A DNA stretch of 64,000 nucleotides from G963678445 sp963678445 (GTDB lineage: Bacteria > Hydrogenedentota > Hydrogenedentia > Hydrogenedentales > G963678445): positions 3,348,001-3,412,000 of the forward strand of contig OY782877.1 of assembly GCA_963678445.1 (NCBI GenBank). The letters are read 5' to 3'. Under the pieces are notes generated by a model. It was not told the DNA's origin and made no database searches. It saw only the letters and a list, made by a program, of their open reading frames with translations. The translations under genes were made by a program, and so were the position numbers. This document shows positions 1 through 8,570 of the stretch, piece after piece (position 1 is the stretch's first letter; every line of letters starts with the position of its first letter).

Positions 1-1
1 G

Positions 2-853
2 TTGAACAAGTCGCGTCAGTTGCGGGAGCGTATGGATCGCGTTGGTGTGGATCAGGCGATTTATGAAGCGGTGATGTATGCGTGCGGGTTTTCGCATTTC
101 AAGCATCACTTTATTGCCGTGGCGCGGCAGCTACCGTATGAGCGGGTGCAACAGTTGGCATTGAAGGATCCGTTTTTGCTGGAGGCGGCGTTTTTACAGA
201 TTGCCGGGTTGTTGCCCGACACCTTGCCGGAAGGGACACTGGTGGCCCCGCATTATGGTCGGTTGCGGGCGTTTCGTCGGGATGAGCTATCGGGACTACG
301 TTCTTTGCCGTTAACCTGGCGTCGGGGTGGGGTTCGTCCCAGTAATAATCCGGAACGACGTCTGTCAGGGGCGGCGCGTTTTTTTGCACGCACGGCGCAG
401 GCGGGTTTGGCGACCAGCTTGCGGCATGTTTGGCGGGATGAGGCGAAGCCAATTGAACGGCGTCGCGCATTCGAAGCGCTTTTTCCACGACCGGTGGGTT
501 TTTGGGCCAATCATTGTACTTGGACGGGGAAGCAGTTGAAACGTCCGATGGCGCCTATTGGTGCAGGACGTATCCGTTCGATTATTGGGAATGTCTTTAT
601 TCCAGCCGCTTTGGCGGTGGCGCGTCGGGAGCGGGATCGTGTGTGGGAGGAGCAGGTTTTCTCCTTGTTTATGCATCTCCCCAAAGAGCCGGACAATCAA
701 GTGATCCGGGTCATGCTTCCACGGGTACTGGGCGCTGCACAACAGGTGAAAATGGATTTTTGTTTGCAGCAGGGTTTGCTCCAGTTCTATCAGGACTGGT
801 GTGAGTCGAATCCTTCATGCCAAAATTGTCGCCTGTTGCAGTATCTGGAGTAG
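2..853 (+). CDS. DUF2851 family protein, 5' end outside the window
   Basis: The frame is open from the first base of the window, so the true start is probably upstream; family members as I recall them are about 400 residues and only 283 are visible. Recognisable features are the basic Arg-rich middle and the Cys-rich C-terminus near residues 268-276 (CESNPSCQNC), which matches the usual DUF2851 ending. The protein has no signal peptide or membrane segment in the visible part. The molecular function of the family is unknown to me. The downstream neighbour is convergent (GNAT gene on the other strand) with only 10 bases between stop codons. Family assignment rests on overall resemblance from memory. 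Confidence 0.75.
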   Translation: MNKSRQLRERMDRVGVDQAIYEAVMYACGFSHFKHHFIAVARQLPYERVQQLALKDPFLLEAAFLQIAGLLPDTLPEGTLVAPHYGRLRAFRRDELSGLRSLPLTWRRGGVRPSNNPERRLSGAARFFARTAQAGLATSLRHVWRDEAKPIERRRAFEALFPRPVGFWANHCTWTGKQLKRPMAPIGAGRIRSIIGNVFIPAALAVARRERDRVWEEQVFSLFMHLPKEPDNQVIRVMLPRVLGAAQQVKMDFCLQQGLLQFYQDWCESNPSCQNCRLLQYLE

Positions 854-863
854 GTTGGCAAGT

Positions 864-1406
864 TTACCAACCCCCGCCAGGCCGCCAGGTGGCTATCAGG
901 GGGGCGTTGAAATCCAGGTCGGGCGTTTTGGGCAGACGATGCACCATCACGGTAGCTTTTTCCTCTGGCGTTGCGATGACGGCATCATCCTGTCGCAGTG
1001 CTAATGTGCCACGCCAGGGAACCCACCCCAGTTTTTTGTACCACGGGTCGATGAAAGTGGAAAGTCCAGCGAGTTGAAAGTGGGGGGCGGCTGCGTGAAT
1101 CACCGCATGCATGACCTGGCCTGCGTATCCCTTGCGTTGTGCCTCGGGTAGCGTGGCAACAGCATCCACATATGCCGTTTTCAGACCCGGCCCATCTCCA
1201 ATCCAGAAACAGCGTTCTGTAATCACCGCATGACTCAGTAATTCCCGGGAGCTGGCATCGTAGCCCATGACATGGATGGCGTCTTCCGACAGAAAATCGA
1301 AAAGTTCATTAAAGGGTTGCCCAAAGGCAGAGTTACAAACATGCAAAATAGTCTTTTTTTCTTTTTCTGTCAGTGTGCCGCTTTGTCGGATGTCAATTTT
1401 TAACAT
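864..1406 (-). CDS. GNAT acetyltransferase resembling aminoglycoside 2'-N-acetyltransferases
   Basis: A 180-residue single-domain GNAT protein that should transfer an acetyl group from acetyl-CoA to an amine. The acetyl-CoA loop is at about residues 93-107 (VATLPEAQRKGYAGQ, fitting the Q/RxxGxG/A pattern). What is distinctive is the C-terminal half: YVDAVATLPE, the aromatic segment WYKKLGWVPWRG and the very end IATWRPGGGW follow the same order as in the AAC(2')-I family, which ends in a similar CDWRAGDVW. The true substrate could be a different small amine. It is monocistronic, and the divergent upstream gap holds two copies of the dispersed repeat. Start is the ATG at 1404-1406. Confidence 0.75.
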   Translation of the reverse strand: MLKIDIRQSGTLTEKEKKTILHVCNSAFGQPFNELFDFLSEDAIHVMGYDASSRELLSHAVITERCFWIGDGPGLKTAYVDAVATLPEAQRKGYAGQVMHAVIHAAAPHFQLAGLSTFIDPWYKKLGWVPWRGTLALRQDDAVIATPEEKATVMVHRLPKTPDLDFNAPLIATWRPGGGW

Positions 1407-1440
1407 GTGTTTCCTGTTTTTCGCTGGTTGTGCTTCGTGC

Positions 1441-1643
1441 AGTGCCAGACACTTCTGAGGTTGTCCTAAAAAAAACCGAAATTTTTGCTGCGTTCAGGAA
1501 CGGTCAGGACCATAGCTAACGCCTGTGGTCGCCGGACCACTTTAGTGCCAGAGATTTCATAAGGCTGTCCTAAAAACCGAAATTTTTGCTGCGTTCAGGA
1601 ACGCCAAGGACCATAGCTAACGCCTGTGGTCGCCGGACCACCT
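1441..1643 (+). repeat. dispersed intergenic repeat, two tandem copies (R1, R2)
   Basis: Two head-to-tail copies, 1441-1542 and 1544-1643, each with ACCGAAATTTTTGCTGCG, then AGGACCATAGC, then a terminal hairpin. The hairpins are GTGGTC-GCCG-GACCAC at 1525-1540 and 1626-1641. Orientation points toward the Ig-domain gene at 1961. Compared with other copies the stem carries the paired change GTGGTC/GACCAC in place of GCGGTC/GACCGC. Confidence 0.85.
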
Positions 1644-1960
1644 TGTTGGGCATTAGTATAGCGGAATATGCGTACTTGTCCTATTTTTTTCGATGATATT
1701 ACATTGAATTGGGAAGGATGCGAAGCAGGAAGGGCTGTGGTATACTGGGTTTGCTTATTGGTAGTTGATTTCAGAAAACTCGCATAGAGAAGAACAGCCC
1801 CCATTCAAAAATTGGGAAGGGCGTCAGGCTTTGGGTATGCCCTTGTCCATGTGTCTGTTTCTATTATGTGACGGTTTAAGCTGGCTTGTGGTGCATCCGT
1901 CAACCAATACACGGCAGAGAGTGTGTGTCTTTACCGGGTTGTATACGAAAGGAAGTTGTC
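1644..1960. other. intergenic leader region before the Ig-domain gene
   Basis: No gene is convincing here. The frame of the downstream gene is open back to 1886 but lacks a ribosome-binding site there. AAAGGA at 1948-1953 sits 7 bases before the TTG chosen as start. A TATACT-like hexamer occurs near 1740 without a well-spaced -35 box. Confidence 0.5.
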
Positions 1961-4900
1961 TTGCAAGTAAAACGCTGGTTGGGAATGGCATTGGTAGCGG
2001 GCGTTTCTTTTGGGGCGGCTGCGTTGGACGTGGATTATGATTATCACTTGTTGGTGTTGGAAGATTTTGTAGGGGATACGATTCCGCTGCGAGGGGTAGA
2101 TGGGGACGGAAATGGGATCTGGGAGGAGGCGCAACTGGCGATGGTGTCAGCCCTGTTGGCAGGGGCGGCACGCCTGGATACGTGTGTAGATGCTGCCGCA
2201 GTGACGGCTGTGCAGGATAATTATGACGCCAATCTTGCGCAGGTGGAGACAGATCTGGTGGCGACGGTTTCTTTGCCGTTTCCTCTGGGAGATAAGACGT
2301 ACCATATAATAGAGGAGCTGGAAACGACGGATCCGGCGTTGGCGGCGGCATTGCAGCATGTGATTGCCGGGATGATGACGTGTGCTGATGAGGTAACGGT
2401 GACGTATATCAATACTGTGGTGGACGCGGCGGTGGAAAAGGCGATGGAAGGGGTGTTGGGTGAGGATAATATTGCGGATGTGCAGCAGCAGATTGATTTG
2501 CAATCGGCGGATTATGCCACTTTTGGTGATGCAGGGATGTCGCCGAATTATTTGGGCGCGCAGGGGGATGTAGATGGGGATACGGAAACCAATTTGACAG
2601 AGTATACGTCGGTAGAGGGGGATCGGGAGGCGTGGTTGACAGCGTGTTGCATGGTGCCGACGCTGAGGATTGCAGCATTGTCGGGGGGCGGTGTGGAATT
2701 GAGTGGGGCTCAGCATACGTTTTCGGTAACGGCGGCGGGTACGGATACGGCCGTTTCGTATGAGTGGCGCAAGGGAACGGTGGCGGAGTCAACAGTTGTA
2801 GCCTCTACACAAGTATTTACGATAGATTTCCTTAATAAGTCGGACCAGGGAAAGTATTTTTGTGTGTTTTCTGATGGCGCCACCTCGTGTGCTACGCCCT
2901 TACTTGCGTTGACCGTGGTGGAGACCCCACTGCTGATTACCCGGCAGATTCAAGGCGGGACACGTCAACAGGGAGCGTCTATTACTTTTTCGGTAGAGGT
3001 GCAGGGCGGTTCGCCGGGGCCATATGTTTATGCGTGGTACTATTATGGTGAAGCGAGTGAGGAGTTGCTGGCGGATGCGAACACCTCCTCGTTGACCTTG
3101 TCGGAGGTGACGGCGGCGGACGCCGGAGATTATAAGGTTACGGTAACTTCGAATGGGGGAGCGGATATACAGACTTCGGGGCCGGTTACCTTGACGGTGA
3201 CAGAGCCTGTGCTGGTTATTAGCCAGCAGCCGCAAGGGGGACTTGCGCCAGTAGCCGGGCAATATACCTTTTCGATTGGGGTGACAGGTGGATCGGGGCA
3301 GTATAGCTATGATTGGCAGAAGGAGGGCGTTTCGCTTTCAGCGCCAGATCAGTCCACCCTGGTTCTAAGTAATCTGGCGACCACGGACGCAGGGCTGTAT
3401 CGTTGTCTCGTCAGCGATACCGTTAATGAAGGGCTTAGCTTGCTTTCAGACGAGGTGCGGTTGAGCGTGGGGGACCCTCTGTCGATCACACAGCAACCTG
3501 CAGCGGTGGAGAAAGAATTGGGCGTGGCGCACACGTTTACCGTAAACGTTGCAGGGGGCTCTGGTGAATACACCTATGACTGGCGTAAAGACGGCGTTTC
3601 CCTATCGGCGCCCAGTCAGAACACATTCACTATCGACCCGGTGGCTATGGAAAGCGCCGGTGCGTACTCCTGTCACATAGTAGACGCCCATGATTCTACC
3701 TTGTCGGTTACATCAATGCCAGCCCAATTGATCCTGTCCATTGCCCCACTTCGTTTTTTCGAACAACCGGCAGGGGCTGAGAAGGAAGTAGGGGACGCGC
3801 TCACCCTTTCCGTGCTTGTGCAGGGGGGGAGTGGCGAATATCAGTATGACTGGCAAAAGGATGGTGTTTCTCTATCCGCACCGGATCAATCTACGTTAGT
3901 TTTTGACTCGTTGACGCTGGAGGATGACGGGGTGTATACCTGTGTCGTGCAGGATGTGCAACAGGAGGGTGTTTCCCTTACCTCAGCAGGGGCTGTAGTG
4001 GGTGTGTCAGACCCCAACCAGTTGGTCGTTACGCAACAGCCCGTAGGCGCTTCTCTTTATGAAGGCGCTTCACACACTTTCATCATCAGGGTGACAGGCG
4101 GTAGTGGTGAATACAGCTATGAATGGCGTAAGGATGGTGTTCCGGTTACAGGCGCCGATGCAATTCTGTACCGTATATTGAATTTAAAAACGGCACATTC
4201 TGGCGCCTATTGCTGTTATGTCACCGACGTGCAGAATTCCCAGATACAGGTTGTAACAGACACCGTGACATTGACGGTTTCGACGCAACTGTCTATTACG
4301 GACAATCCGGCAAGTGGCGCGTATTGGATAGGCGAACGGGTTCGCTTGCAGGTCGGCGTTTCTGGTGGGATAGAGCCGCTTACGTACACCTGGAAGAAGG
4401 CGGGAGAAGCTATTTCGTTGGTACCCAATCTGCCTGAGTTGGATTTGGGAAATGTAGGACGAATGGAGCAGGGCGCGTATACGTGTGCAATAACCGATGC
4501 GGCGGACAATACAGTAGAGAGCGCCGTTGCAGAGATCGTAGTGCAGCCCTATCTGCTGAGCTCAGAAGGAGCCTCTTTTGATATTACCCTGAGTAGTGAT
4601 CGTGTGATACCTGCCAATGAGGGAGCCGATCTGACCGCAACCGCTTCGGGTACATTGACGCTGGCGGGCCTTATTCCTCAGCAGGGAAGCATATTGGAAT
4701 TCCGTTTAAGTCATACGCTACTCGACGCTCTGCGATTAGAATTGCGCGCTGGTGGACCACGCGAAAATGGCAAACTCCTGGTTGATCTTGGCTCTCCGCT
4801 TATGAACAACAACAAAACGATCAGTAGTGATATTACTTCATATATCCTTACCGGTAATGCTTATTTGCTCATTACCTCACAATCGTATCCAGACGGTGCG

Positions 4901-5227
4901 GTGCGTCAACAACTGTTTCCTTCTATAAACGTATTTCATACGGCAGACCAGAATCAGGATAAAGTTATACAAGTGTCGGAATTGCTTCGTTTAATTCAGT
5001 TCTATAACTCTGATGGTTTCCACTGCGATGAAGTTTCTGAGGATGGCTATGCGCCGCGCTCCGTGGCTGATTCGCAAGAGTGCCTTGTGCATGACAGCGA
5101 TTATGCGCCTACAGATTGGAAAATTAGCCTGTCAGAATTGTTGCGGTTGATACAGTTCTTCAATTCACAACAAGGCGTATACCACACCTGTATCGAAAGT
5201 GAAGATCTTTTCTGCCCTGGCGAATGA
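1961..5227 (+). CDS. secreted multi-Ig protein with CHRD-like domain and C-terminal paired LSELLRLIQF module
   Basis: A 1088-residue exported protein. TTG at 1961 is chosen because AAAGGA lies 7 bases upstream and the product then starts with a clean signal peptide (MQVKRWLGMALVAGVSFGAAA). In order: an N-terminal region with EF-hand-like Asp-rich loops (DGDGNGIWEE near residue 50 and DVDGDTETNLTEY near 215); seven Ig-like domains (about 235-860), each with a WxKxG-type Trp strand and a GxYxC strand; a CHRD-like domain (about 865-985, ending ITSQSYPDGAVRQQLFP); and a C-terminal pair of VSELLRLIQFYNSDG and LSELLRLIQFFNS repeats with acidic Cys-containing linkers. That last module also ends the SGNH protein at 47.6 kb. 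A surface adhesin or structural role is inference. The gene is monocistronic, downstream of two dispersed repeats. Confidence 0.85.
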   Translation: MQVKRWLGMALVAGVSFGAAALDVDYDYHLLVLEDFVGDTIPLRGVDGDGNGIWEEAQLAMVSALLAGAARLDTCVDAAAVTAVQDNYDANLAQVETDLVATVSLPFPLGDKTYHIIEELETTDPALAAALQHVIAGMMTCADEVTVTYINTVVDAAVEKAMEGVLGEDNIADVQQQIDLQSADYATFGDAGMSPNYLGAQGDVDGDTETNLTEYTSVEGDREAWLTACCMVPTLRIAALSGGGVELSGAQHTFSVTAAGTDTAVSYEWRKGTVAESTVVASTQVFTIDFLNKSDQGKYFCVFSDGATSCATPLLALTVVETPLLITRQIQGGTRQQGASITFSVEVQGGSPGPYVYAWYYYGEASEELLADANTSSLTLSEVTAADAGDYKVTVTSNGGADIQTSGPVTLTVTEPVLVISQQPQGGLAPVAGQYTFSIGVTGGSGQYSYDWQKEGVSLSAPDQSTLVLSNLATTDAGLYRCLVSDTVNEGLSLLSDEVRLSVGDPLSITQQPAAVEKELGVAHTFTVNVAGGSGEYTYDWRKDGVSLSAPSQNTFTIDPVAMESAGAYSCHIVDAHDSTLSVTSMPAQLILSIAPLRFFEQPAGAEKEVGDALTLSVLVQGGSGEYQYDWQKDGVSLSAPDQSTLVFDSLTLEDDGVYTCVVQDVQQEGVSLTSAGAVVGVSDPNQLVVTQQPVGASLYEGASHTFIIRVTGGSGEYSYEWRKDGVPVTGADAILYRILNLKTAHSGAYCCYVTDVQNSQIQVVTDTVTLTVSTQLSITDNPASGAYWIGERVRLQVGVSGGIEPLTYTWKKAGEAISLVPNLPELDLGNVGRMEQGAYTCAITDAADNTVESAVAEIVVQPYLLSSEGASFDITLSSDRVIPANEGADLTATASGTLTLAGLIPQQGSILEFRLSHTLLDALRLELRAGGPRENGKLLVDLGSPLMNNNKTISSDITSYILTGNAYLLITSQSYPDGAVRQQLFPSINVFHTADQNQDKVIQVSELLRLIQFYNSDGFHCDEVSEDGYAPRSVADSQECLVHDSDYAPTDWKISLSELLRLIQFFNSQQGVYHTCIESEDLFCPGE

Positions 5228-5271
5228 GCCTGTTGAACGTTATTTGAAAAATTGTTTCCGCCGATTTTATT

Positions 5272-5377
5272 CTGAAAAGGCATTATAAAAAAAGAAATTT
5301 TACAGTGGTCCTGGATGTTAAGGACCATATATATATTACCTGTGGCGTTGGCCACTGCTTGCGGTCACTGGACCGAT
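5272..5377 (+). repeat. dispersed intergenic repeat (R3) with two hairpins
   Basis: Copy with AAAGAAATTTTACAGTGG, AAGGACCATA and two consecutive hairpins: GTGGC-GTTG-GCCAC at 5342-5355 and CGGTC-ACTG-GACCG at 5362-5375. It lies between the Ig-domain gene and the radical SAM gene and points toward the latter, ending 36 bases before its ATG. Confidence 0.8.
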
Positions 5378-5413
5378 TTCGGATGTTACAGGTATTGATT
5401 TGGACGAGATGGT

Positions 5414-6829
5414 ATGAATATTGTTTTAGCGCTTCCCGCGTTTGATATAGGCTCTTCCTATAATCAGGGACAACGTGTTGTGCGTGGTGTTTTGCCGCCC
5501 CTGGGTGTGGGGTATATTGCGGCGGAGCTTGAATCGCGCGGGCATATGGTATCCCTGCAAGATGGGTCCGCATTGGGAGTGAATGTCTCTGTTTTAGTAG
5601 AGCGGATTCTTGCCCAAAAACCAGATATAGTGGGTATCTCCTGCCTGACGAAAATGGCGGATGAAGCCTATAAAATGGTTCGTATACTAAAAAAAAAGGC
5701 CCCGGAAATTATGCTGGTTTTAGGGGGGGCACATGCTACCTCTTTCCTAGATAAAGTGTTGCTGGAATGCCCGGAAATTGATGTCTTGGTGCCGGGGGAA
5801 GGTGAAATAGTTTTTGCCAACTTGGTGGATGCCCTTGCCCGCAACGAAGATTATCGACAGATTAATGGAATTGTCTACCGCAATGACTCCGGTCAAGTTG
5901 TCTCCACGCCTGTAGCGCCTCCGGTGAAACATCTGGATGAGTTGGCGCACCCTTCACGACATCTTTACGACTGGAGTTTGTACCGTCCCTTACCCAATCA
6001 GGCGCGACGACGCCCTGTAACGACGGTGATTACCTCGCGCGGCTGTCCGTGGGGGCGTTGCCAGTTTTGCTTTCAGGGAGGACGCTACTCCGCCGCTTAC
6101 CGTCGACGCTCCCCTGAGAATGTGGTCGAGGAGCTGAAGCAGCTGGTGCAGGAGTATGGGGTACGGGAGATACTTTTTTGGGACGATAACTTCTGCTTGA
6201 ATTCGAAATGGGTAAACCGGTTCTGTGATTTACTCGATGAAGCCAACCTTGATTTGACGTGGACCGTTCTGGGGCGTGTAAACACGGTAAAGGAAGCCAT
6301 GTTGCAGCGCATTGCGCGTTCCGGCTGTTACAGCATCTATTATGGCTTCGAATCCGGAGTGCAAGCCATCCTGGATTTGGTCCAGAAGGGGACGACGCCC
6401 GATCAAATGCGCAGGGCTGTAAAATGGGCCAAGAAGGCGGGCTTAGAGGTGCGTGGTTCCTTTATTTTTGCCCTGCCTACCGAAACGCCGGAGATGGCGG
6501 AACAAAGCCTGCGCTTTGCCTGTGAATTAAACGCGGATTGGGTGGTTTTTTTTCCTTTTCACCTCCAACCTGGTACGCCAATTGAGGCGGTCGCGCGTGC
6601 AGAAGGGACGCTCTATGAAGAAGGTTTAGACGTTCATCTTCCTTCGTATGTTCCCAAAGATTATGAGAGTCCGGAACATGTGGCGGCAGTAGTTAAGCGG
6701 GCCTATCTAAAGTACTATTTGCGTCCACGTTTCATGATGCGTGCCTTGTGGCGAGCACGGAATCCTGCTGTATTGAAAAATTACTTTGCCGCTTTCCGTT
6801 TTTGGTTGGGCCTGATGCTGCATTCCTAA
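5414..6829 (+). CDS. B12-binding-domain radical SAM protein
   Basis: A 471-residue protein with an N-terminal Rossmann-like cobalamin-binding domain (residues 1-150; PPLGVGYIAAELESRGH, DIVGISCLTKM, LVLGGAHAT, VPGEGE) and a radical SAM barrel (about 200-400). The 4Fe-4S motif is C211-P-W-G-R-C216-Q-F-C219, spacing CX4CX2C instead of the usual CX3CX2C. GGRYSAAYRRRSPENVVEEL and FWDDNFCLN are typical of the methylthiotransferase/B12-radical SAM group. Members methylate unactivated carbons or rearrange carbon skeletons; the substrate here cannot be told. The start ATG at 5414 follows the weak purine run GACGAGA. It stands alone, with the repeat R3 in its leader. No signal peptide, so cytoplasmic. 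Confidence 0.85.
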   Translation: MNIVLALPAFDIGSSYNQGQRVVRGVLPPLGVGYIAAELESRGHMVSLQDGSALGVNVSVLVERILAQKPDIVGISCLTKMADEAYKMVRILKKKAPEIMLVLGGAHATSFLDKVLLECPEIDVLVPGEGEIVFANLVDALARNEDYRQINGIVYRNDSGQVVSTPVAPPVKHLDELAHPSRHLYDWSLYRPLPNQARRRPVTTVITSRGCPWGRCQFCFQGGRYSAAYRRRSPENVVEELKQLVQEYGVREILFWDDNFCLNSKWVNRFCDLLDEANLDLTWTVLGRVNTVKEAMLQRIARSGCYSIYYGFESGVQAILDLVQKGTTPDQMRRAVKWAKKAGLEVRGSFIFALPTETPEMAEQSLRFACELNADWVVFFPFHLQPGTPIEAVARAEGTLYEEGLDVHLPSYVPKDYESPEHVAAVVKRAYLKYYLRPRFMMRALWRARNPAVLKNYFAAFRFWLGLMLHS

Positions 6830-6928
6830 AGGAGACAACGGCCGTAAATAAAAACAGGAAACGTTTTTTGTTTCTTTAATGGCTGGGCGCTGGTATTGAA
6901 ATAGGGCTGTGAGGGCAGGGAGTTGGTT

Positions 6929-7657
6929 TTGGAAGAGCAGGCATGTCAGTATGTGCAAACAGTGCACCAACGGGCGCTGGTCGTAGAAAGTTTTGGCCTG
7001 TTCTGGCTATGGGCCGAGGTGCTCATCCTTTGTATTGTGGCCGGGGGGCGTTGGTACTTAGAGTCGGTAGAGTGCGGTCGCTCTTTTCACTGGACATTGG
7101 GGCGTCTGGGTTATATGGCTGGCTGGGGGGCGTTGATGCTCTTGGTGACGGTCGGGGTCTATGCACGTCATTTCTTTTTCCCCCCGATTCATATTTTGCT
7201 GGAGTCAACGCCAGCCTTGGATGAGGATATCCTGCGTGCGCTTTTTGTGTCGCGCATGCACATACATTTAATCGTATGGGCAGGATTTGTGACGGCGTGG
7301 GTACTATTGGAAACGTGGATTGTTTACCATGGCTGGCGTGGGGTGCAAGTCTTGCATCGCCAATTTGCACCCGTGCGAGGCGCCGCTTCGAAAAACGAGG
7401 GGACTACGCTGGCGCTATTCTTTTTTCTTCTTTTTACAACGGCACTGTTCATGTCGCAAGCGAGTGCCGCTCCGGTTAGATTGTTTCAGGAAGCCTTTCG
7501 TATGGATGGCGTCTACCGAAATACGTTGTACTTTTATCTGCGTCTAGCTGGTGTGTTCTGGATTCTTGTAGAATGGATAGCGGCGGTCCTCTTGTGGCGT
7601 GTATATCGTATGTTGCGCCAAGTTGTATACACGGAAAAGGGGAATGCCGATGCATGA
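6929..7657 (+). CDS. polytopic membrane protein of unknown function
   Basis: About 242 residues with four to five hydrophobic segments (for example FGLFWLWAEVLILCIVAGG, LMLLVTVGVYARHFFF, LIVWAGFVTAWVLLE, LALFFFLLFTTALFM and VFWILVEWIAAVLLW). A TTG at 6929 fits GGAG at 6919-6922; an in-frame TTG at 6923 is the alternative. I do not recognise the family. His residues in and next to the membrane segments (ARHFFF, MHIHLIVWAG) could bind a metal or haem, but no accepted motif is present. It overlaps the next gene, another membrane protein, so the two are probably translated together and may form a complex. Confidence 0.6.
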   Translation: MEEQACQYVQTVHQRALVVESFGLFWLWAEVLILCIVAGGRWYLESVECGRSFHWTLGRLGYMAGWGALMLLVTVGVYARHFFFPPIHILLESTPALDEDILRALFVSRMHIHLIVWAGFVTAWVLLETWIVYHGWRGVQVLHRQFAPVRGAASKNEGTTLALFFFLLFTTALFMSQASAAPVRLFQEAFRMDGVYRNTLYFYLRLAGVFWILVEWIAAVLLWRVYRMLRQVVYTEKGNADA

Positions 7658-8018
7658 ATGGGTGCTATGGATTGGGACGCATTTTTCGGCGCAACAATAT
7701 CTATTCTGGACGCGCCTGCAATGCCTGGCATGGACGGGTGCAGATATCATAATCGTTTTTGCACTGATTCGTCTGGCCAATCTGGCGCGGGACTATTTAG
7801 GGAGGTACAAACATCGCATACCCTATGGGATGTTAGCAGCCACACTTCCCCCCATCCCCTTCGTTGTTCTGGCACAGTCAGGAGGTCTTATTTTTCTTTT
7901 GGAACTGGCAATTACCATTCCCCATTTTTTACTGATTCTTTATCTGTTGGCGGTAAACTTCAAGTTTTTTAAGTGTGCCTATCATCGGTTGTTGCGAGAT
8001 CTTCAGACAGTTAAATAG
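7650..8018 (+). CDS. small membrane protein, partner of the upstream membrane gene
   Basis: A 122-residue protein with about three membrane segments (QCLAWTGADIIIVFALI, MLAATLPPIPFVVLAQSGGLIFLLELAI and HFLLILYLLAVNF). The ATG at 7650 is preferred because GGAAAAGGGG ends 7 bases before it; an ATG at 7644 is too close to that site. The start lies inside the last codons of the previous gene, which implies translational coupling. No family recognised. Confidence 0.6.
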   Translation: MHEWVLWIGTHFSAQQYLFWTRLQCLAWTGADIIIVFALIRLANLARDYLGRYKHRIPYGMLAATLPPIPFVVLAQSGGLIFLLELAITIPHFLLILYLLAVNFKFFKCAYHRLLRDLQTVK

Positions 8019-8116
8019 CTAAAGTGCTCCAGGGGCCGAAAGCAATAGCCATCTTCCTTGCCGTCCTTGCTCACAGCAAAAATTCCGCTTTTATGGCAAC
8101 TCTTGGAATTTTCTAC
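8019..8116 (-). repeat. dispersed intergenic repeat (R4), reverse orientation
   Basis: Reverse copy with CTAAAGTGCTCCAGG, CAGCAAAAATTCCGC and TTTATGGCAACTCTTGGAA. The terminal hairpin is degenerate. It begins directly at the stop codon of the upstream + gene and is one of two copies that do not point at the start of a gene. Confidence 0.75.
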
Positions 8117-8570
8117 AAGACCTCTATCGATTTTTTGATACTTAGCGTTACTAAGAGCGCATGGGGAGTACGGCTGCTCTTCCCCAAAAGTAATTCTGTG
8201 TAGGGCGTGATTATGGGAAACTTGCATCTTCTTGGAAAAAGCGTAATACTAGATATAATTGCTTTGGCGAAGCGCCTTGTAAACTGCTGTTCTCTATCCT
8301 CTATCCAGCTATAGAGGATGTGCTTGGGATGGTGGATGATGTACAATACCGAGAATATGTCTGTATCCGTGTTCTGTCGCCCTTGTGAGGGTGGCGGGCG
8401 TTTTCTTGGGGCTACACGGCTGACAAGGTTATGCAGGTGGTGTCTTGTCGATTTTAAGAACGGTTCATTACGTTTTTTACATTGATTTCTATTATGCAAA
8501 TGATTAATACGCGAAGGGATAGCGTTTGTCCGTGGTGGAGCGGTCCCCGCGAAGGAAAGGTTATAACGTT
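8117..8570. other. 450-base gap before ilvE with possible leader structure
   Basis: No coding region is convincing on either strand. The interval contains short GC hairpins, for example GGGGAG...CTTCCCC near 8164-8185 and CCCTTGTGAGGG near 8389-8400 followed by GGCGGGCGTTTTC. These might be part of an attenuator or leader for ilvE, but I see no leader peptide rich in branched-chain codons and no known riboswitch core. Confidence 0.35.

Noticed and set aside
1465..1500. The A/T-rich half of the repeat as a -35/-10 promoter
   Set aside because: TTGTCA is followed by no TATAAT-like box at 16-18 bases in the copies examined; the spacing falls on GCTGTGG.
8117..8499. Minus-strand open frame of 128 codons in the gap before ilvE
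   Set aside because: Composition is like random six-frame noise, and it extends into the repeat R4; no start signal.
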